Shown here in pieces: positions 8,508 through 16,968 of a stretch of 48,500 nucleotides of DNA (its first letter is position 1; every line of letters starts with the position of its first letter). Below the pieces are notes generated by a model that was given only the letters and a program-made list of their open reading frames with translations, was not told the origin of the DNA and made no database searches. A program made the translations under genes and the position numbers. This DNA is from Anaerococcus tetradius ATCC 35098 (GTDB lineage Bacteria; Bacillota; Clostridia; Tissierellales; Peptoniphilaceae): contig NZ_GG666295.1 of the NCBI RefSeq assembly GCF_000159095.1, positions 10,078-58,577 on the forward strand, written 5' to 3'.

Positions 8508-9803
8508 ATGAAGTATAAGACACAGATGGAAGCTGCAAAACATGGTTTTGTAACAGAAGAGATGAAAATTGTAGCTAAGAAAGAAAATGTAAGTGAAGAA
8601 TTTCTTTTGGAAAAAATTGCCAAGGGTGAGATAGTAATTCCTAGAAATAAAAATCACAACTCAATTTCTCCAGAGGGAATCGGATGTGGACTTAAAACAA
8701 AAATCAATGTAAACTTAGGTATTTCTAAAGATTTAAACGACCTTGACCTTGAGATGGAAAAGGTAGATATGGCTCTAAAGATGGGAGCTGAATCAATAAT
8801 GGACCTTTCTAATTATGGTAAGACCCAAGAATTTAGGAAACAACTTATAGCAAAATCTACAGCCATGATAGGAACTGTACCTATGTATGATGCGGTTGGT
8901 TTTTTGGATAAGGGACTAAGTTTCATAAAGGCTCGTGAATTTCTCGATGTAGTTAGAAACCATGCCGAAAATGGAGTAGATTTTGTAACTATCCATTGTG
9001 GTATTAATAGGGCAAATGCTGATATTTTTATGAGAAATAGAAGGGTTAATGAGATAGTATCTCGTGGAGGTTCGCTCTTATTTGGTTGGATGATGATGAA
9101 CAATCAAGAAAATCCTTTCTACGAATACTATGATGAACTTTTGGATATCCTAAGAGAGTATGATGTTACCCTATCCTTGGGAGATTCACTAAGACCAGGT
9201 GGCATCCACGATGCGACAGACCCTGCCCAAATAGCTGAGCTTATCACCCTAGGCGAGCTTACAAAAAGAGCTTGGGAGAAGGATGTTCAAGTTATAATCG
9301 AAGGCCCAGGTCATGTTCCAATCAATGATATCGAAATGAATATGAAACTTGAAAAGAAACTCTGCCACAATGCACCTTTCTATGTCCTAGGACCACTTGT
9401 TACAGACATAGCCCCAGGTTATGATCACATCACAAGTGCAATAGGTGGAGCAATAGCTGCAAGCTGTGGGGCAGATTTCCTATGTTATGTAACTCCAGCA
9501 GAGCATTTGAGACTACCTGATGTTAATGATGTAAAAGAGGGAATAGTTGCAGCAAAAATTGCCGCTCACGCAGGAGATATTGCTAAATTAAAAGATGCTA
9601 GAAAATGGGATCTTGAAATGAGCAAAAGACGCCAAAAAGTTGACTGGGAAGGCATGTTTGAACTAGCTCTAGATCCTGAAAAGTGTAGAGCCTATAGGGC
9701 ATCATCTCAACCAGAAGAAGAAGGAACTTGCACTATGTGTGGAAGCATGTGTTCAGCTAGAAATATGAACTTAATCCTTGAAGGTAAGGATATAGTTTTA
9801 TAG
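8508..9803 (+). CDS. thiC: Phosphomethylpyrimidine synthase ThiC
   Basis: 431 residues. It is the radical-SAM enzyme that rearranges 5-aminoimidazole ribotide into HMP phosphate, the pyrimidine half of thiamine. Its substrate AIR is a product of the pur operon downstream (PurM). The family core is intact: [16 protein letters not shown], then [29 protein letters not shown] and EGPGHVP. The 4Fe-4S motif is C-terminal at Cys408, Cys411 and Cys415 (CTMCGSMC). It is the short form lacking the long N-terminal domain of proteobacterial ThiC. It stands alone under a TPP riboswitch with its own terminator, so other thi genes lie elsewhere or are missing. Confidence 0.97.
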   Translation: MKYKTQMEAAKHGFVTEEMKIVAKKENVSEEFLLEKIAKGEIVIPRNKNHNSISPEGIGCGLKTKINVNLGISKDLNDLDLEMEKVDMALKMGAESIMDLSNYGKTQEFRKQLIAKSTAMIGTVPMYDAVGFLDKGLSFIKAREFLDVVRNHAENGVDFVTIHCGINRANADIFMRNRRVNEIVSRGGSLLFGWMMMNNQENPFYEYYDELLDILREYDVTLSLGDSLRPGGIHDATDPAQIAELITLGELTKRAWEKDVQVIIEGPGHVPINDIEMNMKLEKKLCHNAPFYVLGPLVTDIAPGYDHITSAIGGAIAASCGADFLCYVTPAEHLRLPDVNDVKEGIVAAKIAAHAGDIAKLKDARKWDLEMSKRRQKVDWEGMFELALDPEKCRAYRASSQPEEEGTCTMCGSMCSARNMNLILEGKDIVL

Positions 9804-9815
9804 ACTTAGGAATAT

Positions 9816-9860
9816 TGCAAGCATCTATGTAAGGATAAAGCATGGATGTTTGCTTTTTTT
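9816..9860 (+). terminator. Intrinsic terminator of thiC
   Basis: 9-bp stem (9817-9825 with 9845-9853, one G-T pair) followed by seven T. Confidence 0.85.
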
Positions 9861-9895
9861 CAATAAATTTTAGTTCGTCTTAGAAAGAAGGTTCT

Positions 9896-10417
9896 ATGAA
9901 AATAAGAGATATTGAGACAGCAAGACTTTTACTTAGAGGATTTCAAAAAGAAGATGCTCTTTGGGCTTACAAAATTTGGAATGACCCTGAGATGGGCAAG
10001 TATCTTCCTGATGAAGCGATGGAAGAAATAGATGAAGCTTACATTAAAGAACTAGAACAACTGGGTGATGATGAAGAATGTTGCTATCTAATTCCAGTTC
10101 TAAAGGATAGTAAAGAAAGGGTTGGCACTTGCAGTTTTATAAGAAGTCATGATGGAAAAATCTATGATATTGCCTATTGTATTCACAAAGATTTATGGAA
10201 TAATGGATATGCAACTGAAATTGCTAAAGGATTAATTTCCTTTGCAATGGAAAGTGGAGCAGATAAGGTAACTATAGAAGTAAACCAAGACAATAAGGCT
10301 TCAAATCGAGTAGCAGAAAAATGTGGCGGAAAAGTTGTAAGCGAAGATATTTTTGTAAAAAAAGGGACAAATGCTACTAAAAAAACCTATAAGTATGAAA
10401 TTTCTTTCAAAAAATGA
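9896..10417 (+). CDS. GNAT family N-acetyltransferase (RimJ/RimL-like)
   Basis: 173 residues. N-terminal ETARLLLRGFQKEDA is the typical Acetyltransf_3 opening. The acetyl-CoA-binding region is about 95-125 (YCIHKDLWNNGYATEIAKGL), followed by VTIEVNQDNKASNRVAEKCGG, the usual late GNAT motif. It probably transfers acetyl from acetyl-CoA to an amine on a protein N-terminus or small molecule; the target cannot be read. It lies between the thiC terminator and a promoter for the next operon, so it seems to be expressed alone. Confidence 0.9.
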   Translation: MKIRDIETARLLLRGFQKEDALWAYKIWNDPEMGKYLPDEAMEEIDEAYIKELEQLGDDEECCYLIPVLKDSKERVGTCSFIRSHDGKIYDIAYCIHKDLWNNGYATEIAKGLISFAMESGADKVTIEVNQDNKASNRVAEKCGGKVVSEDIFVKKGTNATKKTYKYEISFKK

Positions 10418-10446
10418 TTTTTGTATACATAGGAAAGCCTTTGCGA

Positions 10447-10475
10447 TTGCTTATTTTTAAAATAAATAGTATAAT
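10447..10475 (+). promoter_or_regulatory. Candidate promoter of the MFS/deaminase operon
   Basis: Perfect -10 TATAAT (10470-10475) with TTGCTT (10447-10452) at 17-base spacing. The -35 is a poor match. Confidence 0.45.
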
Positions 10476-10490
10476 AACTTAGCTAGGAGG

Positions 10491-10532
10491 ATGACTTCTG
10501 GCTATTATTTTTTGAAAGGAGTATTTATTTGA
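10491..10532 (+). CDS. Possible 13-residue leader peptide before the MFS gene
   Basis: An ATG at 10491 opens a 13-codon frame (MTSGYYFLKGVFI). Its TGA stop overlaps the TTG start of the transporter gene, which would allow coupled translation. AGGAGG lies immediately before the ATG with no spacer, which is poor for initiation, so this may be chance. Confidence 0.2.
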   Translation: MTSGYYFLKGVFI

Positions 10533-11683
10533 ATAGAAATAAAATATTTCACTGGCCAATCTTTATCCTTATGGCAAGTGTAACCTTTATGGCTATTTCA
10601 ACTGAGCTAGTTCCTTCTGGAATCTTACCTGAGCTTATGGACGGCTTAGCTATTAGTGAAGCAGGAGCAGGTAATCTGGTAGGCTTTTATGCCATAGCTA
10701 GTGCTCTTTTTGGTATCCCTTTAATATCAGCGACTGTGGAATTTTCTAGGAAGAAATTACTGCTTGTTCTTCTAATAGGCTTTTCTATTAGTAATTTAAT
10801 AGTAGGCCTTGCAAGTTCATATACTTTTGCCTTGGTCGGTAGGATAGTCGGAGGAATTTGTGCTGGGGTCTTGTGGCCAATGATTGCTGCTTTCGGAATG
10901 AAGCTTACAGATGAAGAGCACAAGGGAAAAGCGGTTGCTGTTATCATGAGTGGAACTACTTTTGGTATGAGTCTTGGTATCCCTTTTTTTACATATATAG
11001 GAAGAAATCTTAGTCGGAGGCTTGAGTTTATGGCTATTAGCCTTACAAGTTTATGTATAGCTATCGCTTGTTTTTTTATGCTTTCTGATGTGAAGGGGGT
11101 AAAAAGAGAAAAATCAAACTCACCCCTTACCCTAATTAAGAATAGGGGAGTATTGTTGGCTATGTTTCTTACGGCGATAGCATCCATCACTAACTACGGC
11201 ATCTATACTTATATTACTAATTTGATTGAATCCATAGATTATCTTAGGGGAATCGGCTTTGCCCAACTTCTTTTTGGAATTGGATCTATTTTATCGGTAA
11301 TTCTTGCAGGCAAAGTTATTGATAAGCATTTAAGACATTTAACAGTATTTTTGTTTTTAGATTCTTTGCTGGCATTTTTAATATTCGCCCTATTTAAAGG
11401 AGAAAGTATCCTATGCCATGTGGGATTTTTCTTGTGGGGACTTGGTTTTGGGGCCCTAGTTGCCTTGTTTCAAACAGCTGTTGCAAGACAAGTTCCAGCG
11501 AATGCAGCAGCAGTTGCAACCTCGCTTCAATCGGCAACCTTTAATATAACTATAATGTTTACAAGTTCCATGTCGGGGGCAATTCTTGCAAATTTTTCTA
11601 TGGAAATTTTGCTTAAAATAATGGTAGTCTTATTAGCTTGTGGTGTTGTTGTAGCATTTAGGGCAAAGAAAATTTTAGCCTAG
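10529..11683 (+). CDS. Major facilitator superfamily transporter (DHA1-like)
   Basis: 384 residues, about twelve membrane helices. The N-terminus (MAISTELVPSGILPEL) and the arginine-rich loop after helix 4 (VGRIVGGICAGVLWPMIAAFG) resemble the AraJ/YdhP-like drug and sugar efflux branch. It starts with TTG 10529 behind AAAGGAG. Only 11 bases separate it from the deaminase gene, so the two form an operon and the transporter may move a pyrimidine-like or toxic substrate. That link is inferred; it is not a CodB-type cytosine permease. Confidence 0.88.
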   Translation: MNRNKIFHWPIFILMASVTFMAISTELVPSGILPELMDGLAISEAGAGNLVGFYAIASALFGIPLISATVEFSRKKLLLVLLIGFSISNLIVGLASSYTFALVGRIVGGICAGVLWPMIAAFGMKLTDEEHKGKAVAVIMSGTTFGMSLGIPFFTYIGRNLSRRLEFMAISLTSLCIAIACFFMLSDVKGVKREKSNSPLTLIKNRGVLLAMFLTAIASITNYGIYTYITNLIESIDYLRGIGFAQLLFGIGSILSVILAGKVIDKHLRHLTVFLFLDSLLAFLIFALFKGESILCHVGFFLWGLGFGALVALFQTAVARQVPANAAAVATSLQSATFNITIMFTSSMSGAILANFSMEILLKIMVVLLACGVVVAFRAKKILA

Positions 11684-11694
11684 GAGGAGGAAAT

Positions 11695-12954
11695 ATGAAG
11701 AAAAAATTTGTTAACGCAAAAATATATGGTCATGAAAATCAATCGGAAATTCTAGTAGAAGATGGTAAGTTCCTTGCCTTTGGTAATGACCTTGAGGGGG
11801 CGGAAGAGACAATAGACTTAGATGGAAATCTCGTAATTCCACCTTATGTTGACAGCCATCTCCACCTAGATTATTATATGATAGGAAAAACTGATGAGGT
11901 AAAAAATGAATCGGGTACTCTTTTTGAGGCCATTGATTTATGGAATGACTTCAAAAAAGGAACCACTAAAGAAGAGATGAAGGAGAGAATCTACAAGGCA
12001 GTTGAAGATTGCGCATCCTACGGAACTCAATATATTAGGGCTCAAACTGACTGCACTGATCCAAAGCTTACAGGAATTAGGGCAGCCCTAGAAGTTCGTG
12101 ACGAACTAAAAGATAAGATCACTATCCAAGTTGTAGCCTTCCCACAAAATGGAATGTATTCTTACGAAGAAGAAGGAAAAACTGGCAGGGATTTAGTTGA
12201 AGAAGCACTAGGACTTGGCTGTGAAGTAGTAGGAGGTATCCCTCACAATGAATGGTCAAGAGAGCTTGGAGAAAAATCAATCAAAGAGATTGTCCGTCTT
12301 GCTGTAAAATATGATAAATTAATAGATGTTCATTGTGATGAAACAGATGATGTAATGGCAAGATTTGTGGAAGTTTTAAATGCTGAAGCCATGATAAATA
12401 AGATAGGAGAAAAAACAACTGCAAGCCACACATGTTCTTTTGGTTCAGTTGATAACTCCTATGCCTTTAGGATGATGGGCCTATTTAGGAAATCCAAACT
12501 TAATTTCATAGCCCTTCCAACAGAAAATGCCTTTTTGCAAGCAAGACAAGACACTTATTCAAAACGCAGGGGGCTTACTAGGGTTTTGGAATTTGTAGAT
12601 AATGGTATAAATGTTTGCTTTGCCCAAGACTCCATAGTAGATCTTTGGTATCCAGCAGGCAATGGCAATCTTATGAATATACTTGATAATGGAATCCACC
12701 TTGCCCAACTTATGAGAGAGAAAGATTTTGATAAAAACCTAGACCTCGTTACCTACAATGGAGCAAAAACTATGCATATAGAAGATGAATATGGTCTTGA
12801 TGCAGGAAAGCCTGCCAACTTTATAGTTTTGGATGCTCCAAACGAATTTGAAGCAATAAGAAATAGGGCTGAATGTTTGGCATCAATTAGAAAAGGTGAA
12901 TTCTTATTTAAAAAGAAAAAAAGAGCCTTTGATTATAAATTAAATATCAGATAA
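11695..12954 (+). CDS. codA: Cytosine deaminase-like amidohydrolase
   Basis: 419 residues, amidohydrolase superfamily, close in layout to E. coli CodA (cytosine to uracil plus NH3). Metal and substrate motifs are visible: DSHLHLD (HxH, about 53-59), VVAFPQNG (substrate-contacting Gln), GGIPHNEW, DVHCDETDD (metal His and catalytic Glu), TASHTCSF, and AQDSIVDLWYPAGNGNLM with the late metal Asp. The residue after that Asp is Ser, where E. coli CodA has Asp314, a position known to tune substrate choice. A related base such as isocytosine or a modified pyrimidine is therefore possible. AGGAGGA lies just before the ATG. Confidence 0.88.
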   Translation: MKKKFVNAKIYGHENQSEILVEDGKFLAFGNDLEGAEETIDLDGNLVIPPYVDSHLHLDYYMIGKTDEVKNESGTLFEAIDLWNDFKKGTTKEEMKERIYKAVEDCASYGTQYIRAQTDCTDPKLTGIRAALEVRDELKDKITIQVVAFPQNGMYSYEEEGKTGRDLVEEALGLGCEVVGGIPHNEWSRELGEKSIKEIVRLAVKYDKLIDVHCDETDDVMARFVEVLNAEAMINKIGEKTTASHTCSFGSVDNSYAFRMMGLFRKSKLNFIALPTENAFLQARQDTYSKRRGLTRVLEFVDNGINVCFAQDSIVDLWYPAGNGNLMNILDNGIHLAQLMREKDFDKNLDLVTYNGAKTMHIEDEYGLDAGKPANFIVLDAPNEFEAIRNRAECLASIRKGEFLFKKKKRAFDYKLNIR

Positions 12955-12960
12955 GATTTA

Positions 12961-12984
12961 ATCCCCGCTTGCTGGGGATTTTTT
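12961..12984 (+). terminator. Intrinsic terminator of the MFS/deaminase operon
   Basis: ATCCCC (12961-12966) pairs with GGGGAT (12974-12979), followed by a T run. It sits directly after the deaminase stop. Confidence 0.88.
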
Positions 12985-13111
12985 GCTTTAGGGATTTGGA
13001 AGTAAATTTATGAATATTTGACTTAAAAATAACTCATAAAATGGTATATTCAAAATGACGGCTTTTATGAAATTTTTGTTTAATAAAAATAGAAACAAGA
13101 AAGGAATTAAG

Positions 13112-14767
13112 ATGAAGACTGATATTGAAATTGCAAAGGAAGTTAAATTAAAAGATATAGATGAGCTTTGTAAGGAATTATCCCTTACAAATTATGAAAA
13201 GTATGGAAATTACAAGGCTAAATTGTCCTTGGAATATGCAAATAATATGAGAGATGATTCAAAGTTAATCCTAGTTACTGCAACAAACCCAACTCCAAGC
13301 GGTGAAGGAAAGACTACTTTAAACATCGGTTTATCCATGGCCTTAAATAGGATTGGCAAGAAGGCAGTATCAGTTTTAAGAGAGCCTTCTATGGGGCCTT
13401 CCTTTGGAAGAAAGGGGGGGGCTGCAGGAGGTGGTTATAGTCAAGTCCTTCCTATGGATGAGATTAATCTTCATTTTACAGGAGACTTCCATGCTATAAC
13501 AAGTGCTGTTAATCTTGTTGCTGCCATATTAGACAACCATATTTATCAAGGAAATGAAAAAAACATAGATCCCAAACAAATTGTTTGGAGAAGATGTGTC
13601 GACCTTAATGATAGGGCCCTTAGAAATATAGTAATAGGCCTAGGTAATAGGACTGATGGGGTTACTCGAGAAGATAAGTTTGATATAACTGTTGCAACTG
13701 AGATGATGGCTGTCTTATGTCTTGCAACAAGCATAGAGGACTTCAAAAAAAGGGTGTCTAAGATGATTGTAGCCTATGATTATAACAATAAGCCTGTTAC
13801 AGTTGATGATATTAAGGCGACTGGCTCTGTTTGTGTAGTCATGAAAGAAGCCTTAAAGCCAAATCTAGTCCAAACTATAGAGCATACTCCAGCCCTTATC
13901 CATGGTGGGCCTTTTGCAAATATCGCTCATGGTTGCAATTCCCTCCTTGCTACAAAAACGGGGCTTGCTATAGCTGATTATGTAATTACAGAAGCAGGCT
14001 TTGGAGCTGATTTGGGGGCGGAAAAATTTAATGATATCAAATGTAGGCTAGGTGGTCTTAGTCCATCGGCATGTGTAATTGTTACATCAGTAAGGAGTTT
14101 GAAATACCACGCAGGTTTAGGGATTGATGAAATTTCTAAGGAAAATCTAGCTTACCTAGAAAAAGGCTTTAGAAATCTAGAAATCCATATCGAAAATATG
14201 AGAAAATTTGGCAATAATATCCTAGTTGCCATAAATAAATTTCAAAGTGATAGCGAAGAAGAAATAGCCCTCCTTAAAAAATTAACATCAAAAACTGGTA
14301 TAAAAGCCATTGAGACAAGTGTCTTTACCGATGGAGGAGAAGGTGGCATTAAACTCGCCAAAGAGTTAGTTGAGCTTTGCAAAAATAAGAATGATTTTAA
14401 ATACCTATATGATACTAAGCAATCAATTAAAGAAAAGATAGCCACAATTGCAAGAGAAATCTATAGGGCTAAGGGTCTTGTATATAGCAAAAAATGTGAG
14501 AAGGATATTAAAAGGATAGAAGCTTTAGGCTATGAACAAATGCCTATTTGTATAGCCAAGACTCCATATTCCCTCTCAGATGACCCAAATATTAATATAA
14601 ACGAAGAGGATTATGAGATAAATATAAGAGAAATAAGAATTAATGCAGGAGCAGGATTTTTAGTAGCCTACACTGGAAATGTCTTGACCATGCCTGGTCT
14701 ACCAAAAGATGCTAATGCCTATAAAATTGATTTAGACGCCAATAACGAGATTGTTGGTTTGTTCTAA
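13112..14767 (+). CDS. fhs: Formate--tetrahydrofolate ligase
   Basis: 551 residues, matching the family's usual length near 556. It joins formate to THF with ATP, giving 10-formyl-THF, the one-carbon donor for PurN and PurH just downstream. The P-loop TPTPSGEGKTT (about 67-77) and the glycine-rich RKGGAAGGGYSQVLPM segment are clear. I start at ATG 13112 (MKTDIEIAKEVKL), which has AAAGGA upstream and matches the family N-terminus. An ATG at 13055 would add 19 residues (MTAFMKFLFNKNRNKKGIK) without a ribosome site. No terminator is obvious after the gene. Confidence 0.97.
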   Translation: MKTDIEIAKEVKLKDIDELCKELSLTNYEKYGNYKAKLSLEYANNMRDDSKLILVTATNPTPSGEGKTTLNIGLSMALNRIGKKAVSVLREPSMGPSFGRKGGAAGGGYSQVLPMDEINLHFTGDFHAITSAVNLVAAILDNHIYQGNEKNIDPKQIVWRRCVDLNDRALRNIVIGLGNRTDGVTREDKFDITVATEMMAVLCLATSIEDFKKRVSKMIVAYDYNNKPVTVDDIKATGSVCVVMKEALKPNLVQTIEHTPALIHGGPFANIAHGCNSLLATKTGLAIADYVITEAGFGADLGAEKFNDIKCRLGGLSPSACVIVTSVRSLKYHAGLGIDEISKENLAYLEKGFRNLEIHIENMRKFGNNILVAINKFQSDSEEEIALLKKLTSKTGIKAIETSVFTDGGEGGIKLAKELVELCKNKNDFKYLYDTKQSIKEKIATIAREIYRAKGLVYSKKCEKDIKRIEALGYEQMPICIAKTPYSLSDDPNININEEDYEINIREIRINAGAGFLVAYTGNVLTMPGLPKDANAYKIDLDANNEIVGLF

Positions 14768-14827
14768 GGGCTTAGCCTTGCAAGGACTTGTAAGTAAACT
14801 ATAAACTGATATATTACTTCCAAAAAC

Positions 14828-14855
14828 TTGCAATTTTTATGAAACTATTTATAAT
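14828..14855 (+). promoter_or_regulatory. Promoter of the purine operon leader
   Basis: TTGCAA (14828-14833), 16-base spacer and perfect TATAAT (14850-14855). The transcript would start near 14862, giving a leader of about 225 bases before purF. Confidence 0.65.
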
Positions 14856-14891
14856 ATATGTATAAAAAAATTTAGGGTAGATGGAGGGTAT

Positions 14892-15062
14892 ATGACAAAG
14901 AAATGTTCAATCAACATGACAATTGAAACAAACAATGCTTTTGCTTTACTTTGTTACTCTATCTTTGTCTATATCAAAAAGTTAAGATTTCCATTAGTTA
15001 AGTATGACTATGAATTACAAGAGAATCCTGTTTTGGGTTCTCTTTTTACGTTTGTAAATTAA
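14892..15062 (+). CDS. Candidate 56-residue leader peptide upstream of purF
   Basis: ATG 14892 is preceded by GGAGGG (14882-14887) with correct spacing, better than many genes here. The product (MTKKCSINMTIETNNAFALL, then a Tyr/Ile/Phe-rich and basic stretch, ending FTFVN) matches nothing I recognise. The frame runs straight through the terminator hairpin at 15020-15047 and stops 26 bases before purF. It could be a regulatory leader whose translation affects that hairpin, a real small protein, or chance. No purine riboswitch core is visible in this leader. Confidence 0.4.
   Translation: MTKKCSINMTIETNNAFALLCYSIFVYIKKLRFPLVKYDYELQENPVLGSLFTFVN
15020..15047 (+). terminator. Candidate attenuator ahead of purF
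   Basis: A 9-bp stem (15020-15028 with 15035-15043, one T-G pair) with a six-base loop, followed by five T. It lies inside the transcript that leads into purF, about 40 bases before its ATG, so it probably controls read-through into the operon. Confidence 0.7.
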
Positions 15063-15088
15063 TTTCTTATAGGAAAGGATTTTGGAAT

Positions 15089-16432
15089 ATGAGTGGTGTA
15101 GTAGGAATTAAAAGTGAAATTGATAAGGCTCATAAGCTATATTATTCTTTATGTTCAATCCAACACAGGGGAGAAGATGCAGCCGGCATGGTTCTATCCG
15201 ACGGAAAGAGACTAAGTAGGATGAGAGCCTTGGGGCTGGTTAATGAAATTTTTGATGATGATAATCTTGTGGATACTCCTGGTGAATATGGTCTAGGTCA
15301 TGTTAGATCTTCACCTGAGGGAAGAAACATGAACTATAATGTCGAGCCCTTGCTAAGCTTTGCTAGGGATAATGAACTTTCCCTAGGTCATGATGGTAAT
15401 CTCATAAATTACTATGACTTAAAGAAAAAAGAAGAAAGTATGGGTACGGTCTTTCATACCCATACCGATAGTGAGTTAATCCTCTTATTAATAACTAGAT
15501 ATTATGAGGGCGATATTGTAAAGGCAATAAGAAAGGCAATGGCAGATATCAAAGGAGCATATTCTTGCGTCTTATGTATGCCAGACAAAATCGTAGGCTT
15601 TAGAGATTATATGGGGATAAGACCATTGTTTTTGGGCTATGATGAAGAAACGACAATTATTGCAAGCGAAAATTGTGCCATGGAAGTCCTTGATATTGAT
15701 AATTATAGGGATATTGAGGCAGGGGAAATTGTAGTAGTAGATAAGGAAGGTATCAAGTCTTACCAAGCTTATGATAGGGTAGATTGTAAACATTGTATTT
15801 TTGAATACATATATACGGCAAGACCTGATGCCAACATAGAAAATATTAATGCTTACAACTTTAGGGTGAGAAGTGGGGAACTTTTGTACGAACAAGCCCC
15901 AGTCGATTGCGACCTTGTTTGTCCAGTTCCTGATTCAGGAACCCCTTCTGCCATTGGTTTTGCACAAAAGTCTGGTATTGCTTTTGCTTCTGGTCTTGTA
16001 AAAAACAGATATATGGGAAGGACTTTTATAAAATCTAGTCAGAAGGAAAGAGAAATTGCCGTAAGGCTAAAGCTAAATCCTCAAAAATCCGTCCTAGCTG
16101 ACAAGAGAATAGTCTTGGTTGATGATTCAATTGTAAGAGGGACAACTTGTGCTAAGCTTATAAAACGAATTAGAAAGGCAGGAGCTAAGGAAGTCCACAT
16201 AAGAATCTCATCTCCTCCCTTCACACATCCTTGCTTTTATGGGGTAGATACTCCTGATAGAAAAAAGCTTTTAGCCTTTAATCTTTCCCTTGAGCAAATG
16301 CGAGAACAAATTGGGGCTGATAGCCTAGAATTTCTTACATTAGAAAATTTGATGAAGCTTATAGATAAGCCTGAAAATTATTGCAAGGCTTGTTTTACTG
16401 GACAATATCCAATAGAAAAGGAATGTTTATGA
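15089..16432 (+). CDS. purF: Amidophosphoribosyltransferase PurF with substituted glutaminase site
   Basis: 447 residues. First step of purine synthesis: PRPP plus ammonia gives phosphoribosylamine. The PRPP loop VLVDDSIVRGTT and the B. subtilis-type 4Fe-4S cysteines (CIFEYIY, CFYGVD, YCKAC) are present. The N-terminal glutaminase domain is odd. The protein begins MSGVVGI where the family has MCG, so the Ntn nucleophile Cys is Ser. GHDGNL replaces GHNGNL, changing the oxyanion-hole Asn to Asp (residue 102). The RYxT loop after GHVR reads RSSPEG. The substrate Arg and later Asp (TDSE) remain. It may use free NH3. The ATG at 15089 has AGGAAAGGA upstream, and no upstream in-frame start adds a Cys. 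The gene overlaps purN by four bases. Confidence 0.95.
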   Translation: MSGVVGIKSEIDKAHKLYYSLCSIQHRGEDAAGMVLSDGKRLSRMRALGLVNEIFDDDNLVDTPGEYGLGHVRSSPEGRNMNYNVEPLLSFARDNELSLGHDGNLINYYDLKKKEESMGTVFHTHTDSELILLLITRYYEGDIVKAIRKAMADIKGAYSCVLCMPDKIVGFRDYMGIRPLFLGYDEETTIIASENCAMEVLDIDNYRDIEAGEIVVVDKEGIKSYQAYDRVDCKHCIFEYIYTARPDANIENINAYNFRVRSGELLYEQAPVDCDLVCPVPDSGTPSAIGFAQKSGIAFASGLVKNRYMGRTFIKSSQKEREIAVRLKLNPQKSVLADKRIVLVDDSIVRGTTCAKLIKRIRKAGAKEVHIRISSPPFTHPCFYGVDTPDRKKLLAFNLSLEQMREQIGADSLEFLTLENLMKLIDKPENYCKACFTGQYPIEKECL

Positions 16433-16968
16433 AACTTGCAGTTTTTATTTCTGGGACCGGGTCAAATCTTCTGGCCCTAATAGAAGCTCAAAGAAAGAAA
16501 TATTTTAATAGCCAAATAAAGCTTATTGTCGCAAACAAAGAAGCCAAGGGCCTAGCACATGCAAGAGATAACAATATAGCCTATATGGTAAGCAAGGATG
16601 ATGAGAAAATCCTAGCTAAGCTTAAAGAATATGAGATAGACTTGATAGTCCTTGCAGGATATTTGCCAAAGGTAAGTAAAAAAATCATAGATGCCTACAA
16701 AATCATAAATATCCACCCTTCACTTTTACCAAAGTATGGAGGTAAGGGTTTTTATGGGATGAATGTTCACAAGGCAGTCTTTGCTAACAAAGAAAAGATA
16801 AGCGGAGTTAGTATTCATTATGTAAATGAAAACTTGGACGATGGAGAAATTATTTTTCAAAGAAAGGTCGATATCAGCCAGTGCCAAAGTGCCGAAGCAA
16901 TTGCCAAGAAGGTATTAGAAGTAGAACATGAAAGCTTGAAAGAAGTAATTAAACAATTGGAGGGATGA
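16429..16968 (+). CDS. purN: Phosphoribosylglycinamide formyltransferase PurN
   Basis: 179 residues. Transfers formyl from 10-formyl-THF to GAR. The GAR-binding loop SGTGSNL (about 9-15) is at the N-terminus. The catalytic Asn-His pair lies in NIHPSLLPKYGG and the catalytic Asp in NLDDGEII. I start at ATG 16429, which overlaps the purF stop (ATGA) and has AAAAGGA upstream. Its own end overlaps purH by four bases, so purF, purN and purH are translationally coupled. Confidence 0.96.
   Translation: MKLAVFISGTGSNLLALIEAQRKKYFNSQIKLIVANKEAKGLAHARDNNIAYMVSKDDEKILAKLKEYEIDLIVLAGYLPKVSKKIIDAYKIINIHPSLLPKYGGKGFYGMNVHKAVFANKEKISGVSIHYVNENLDDGEIIFQRKVDISQCQSAEAIAKKVLEVEHESLKEVIKQLEG

Noticed and set aside
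10473-10513. Terminator-like hairpin before the MFS gene
   Set aside because: Its left arm overlaps the -10 element, so a transcript from that promoter would not contain it.
13055-13111. Extended N-terminus of formate--THF ligase from ATG 13055
   Set aside because: No ribosome site there; ATG 13112 has one and gives the normal family length.
14862-15088. Purine (guanine) riboswitch before purF
   Set aside because: The conserved core segments and P2/P3 loop sequences are not present.
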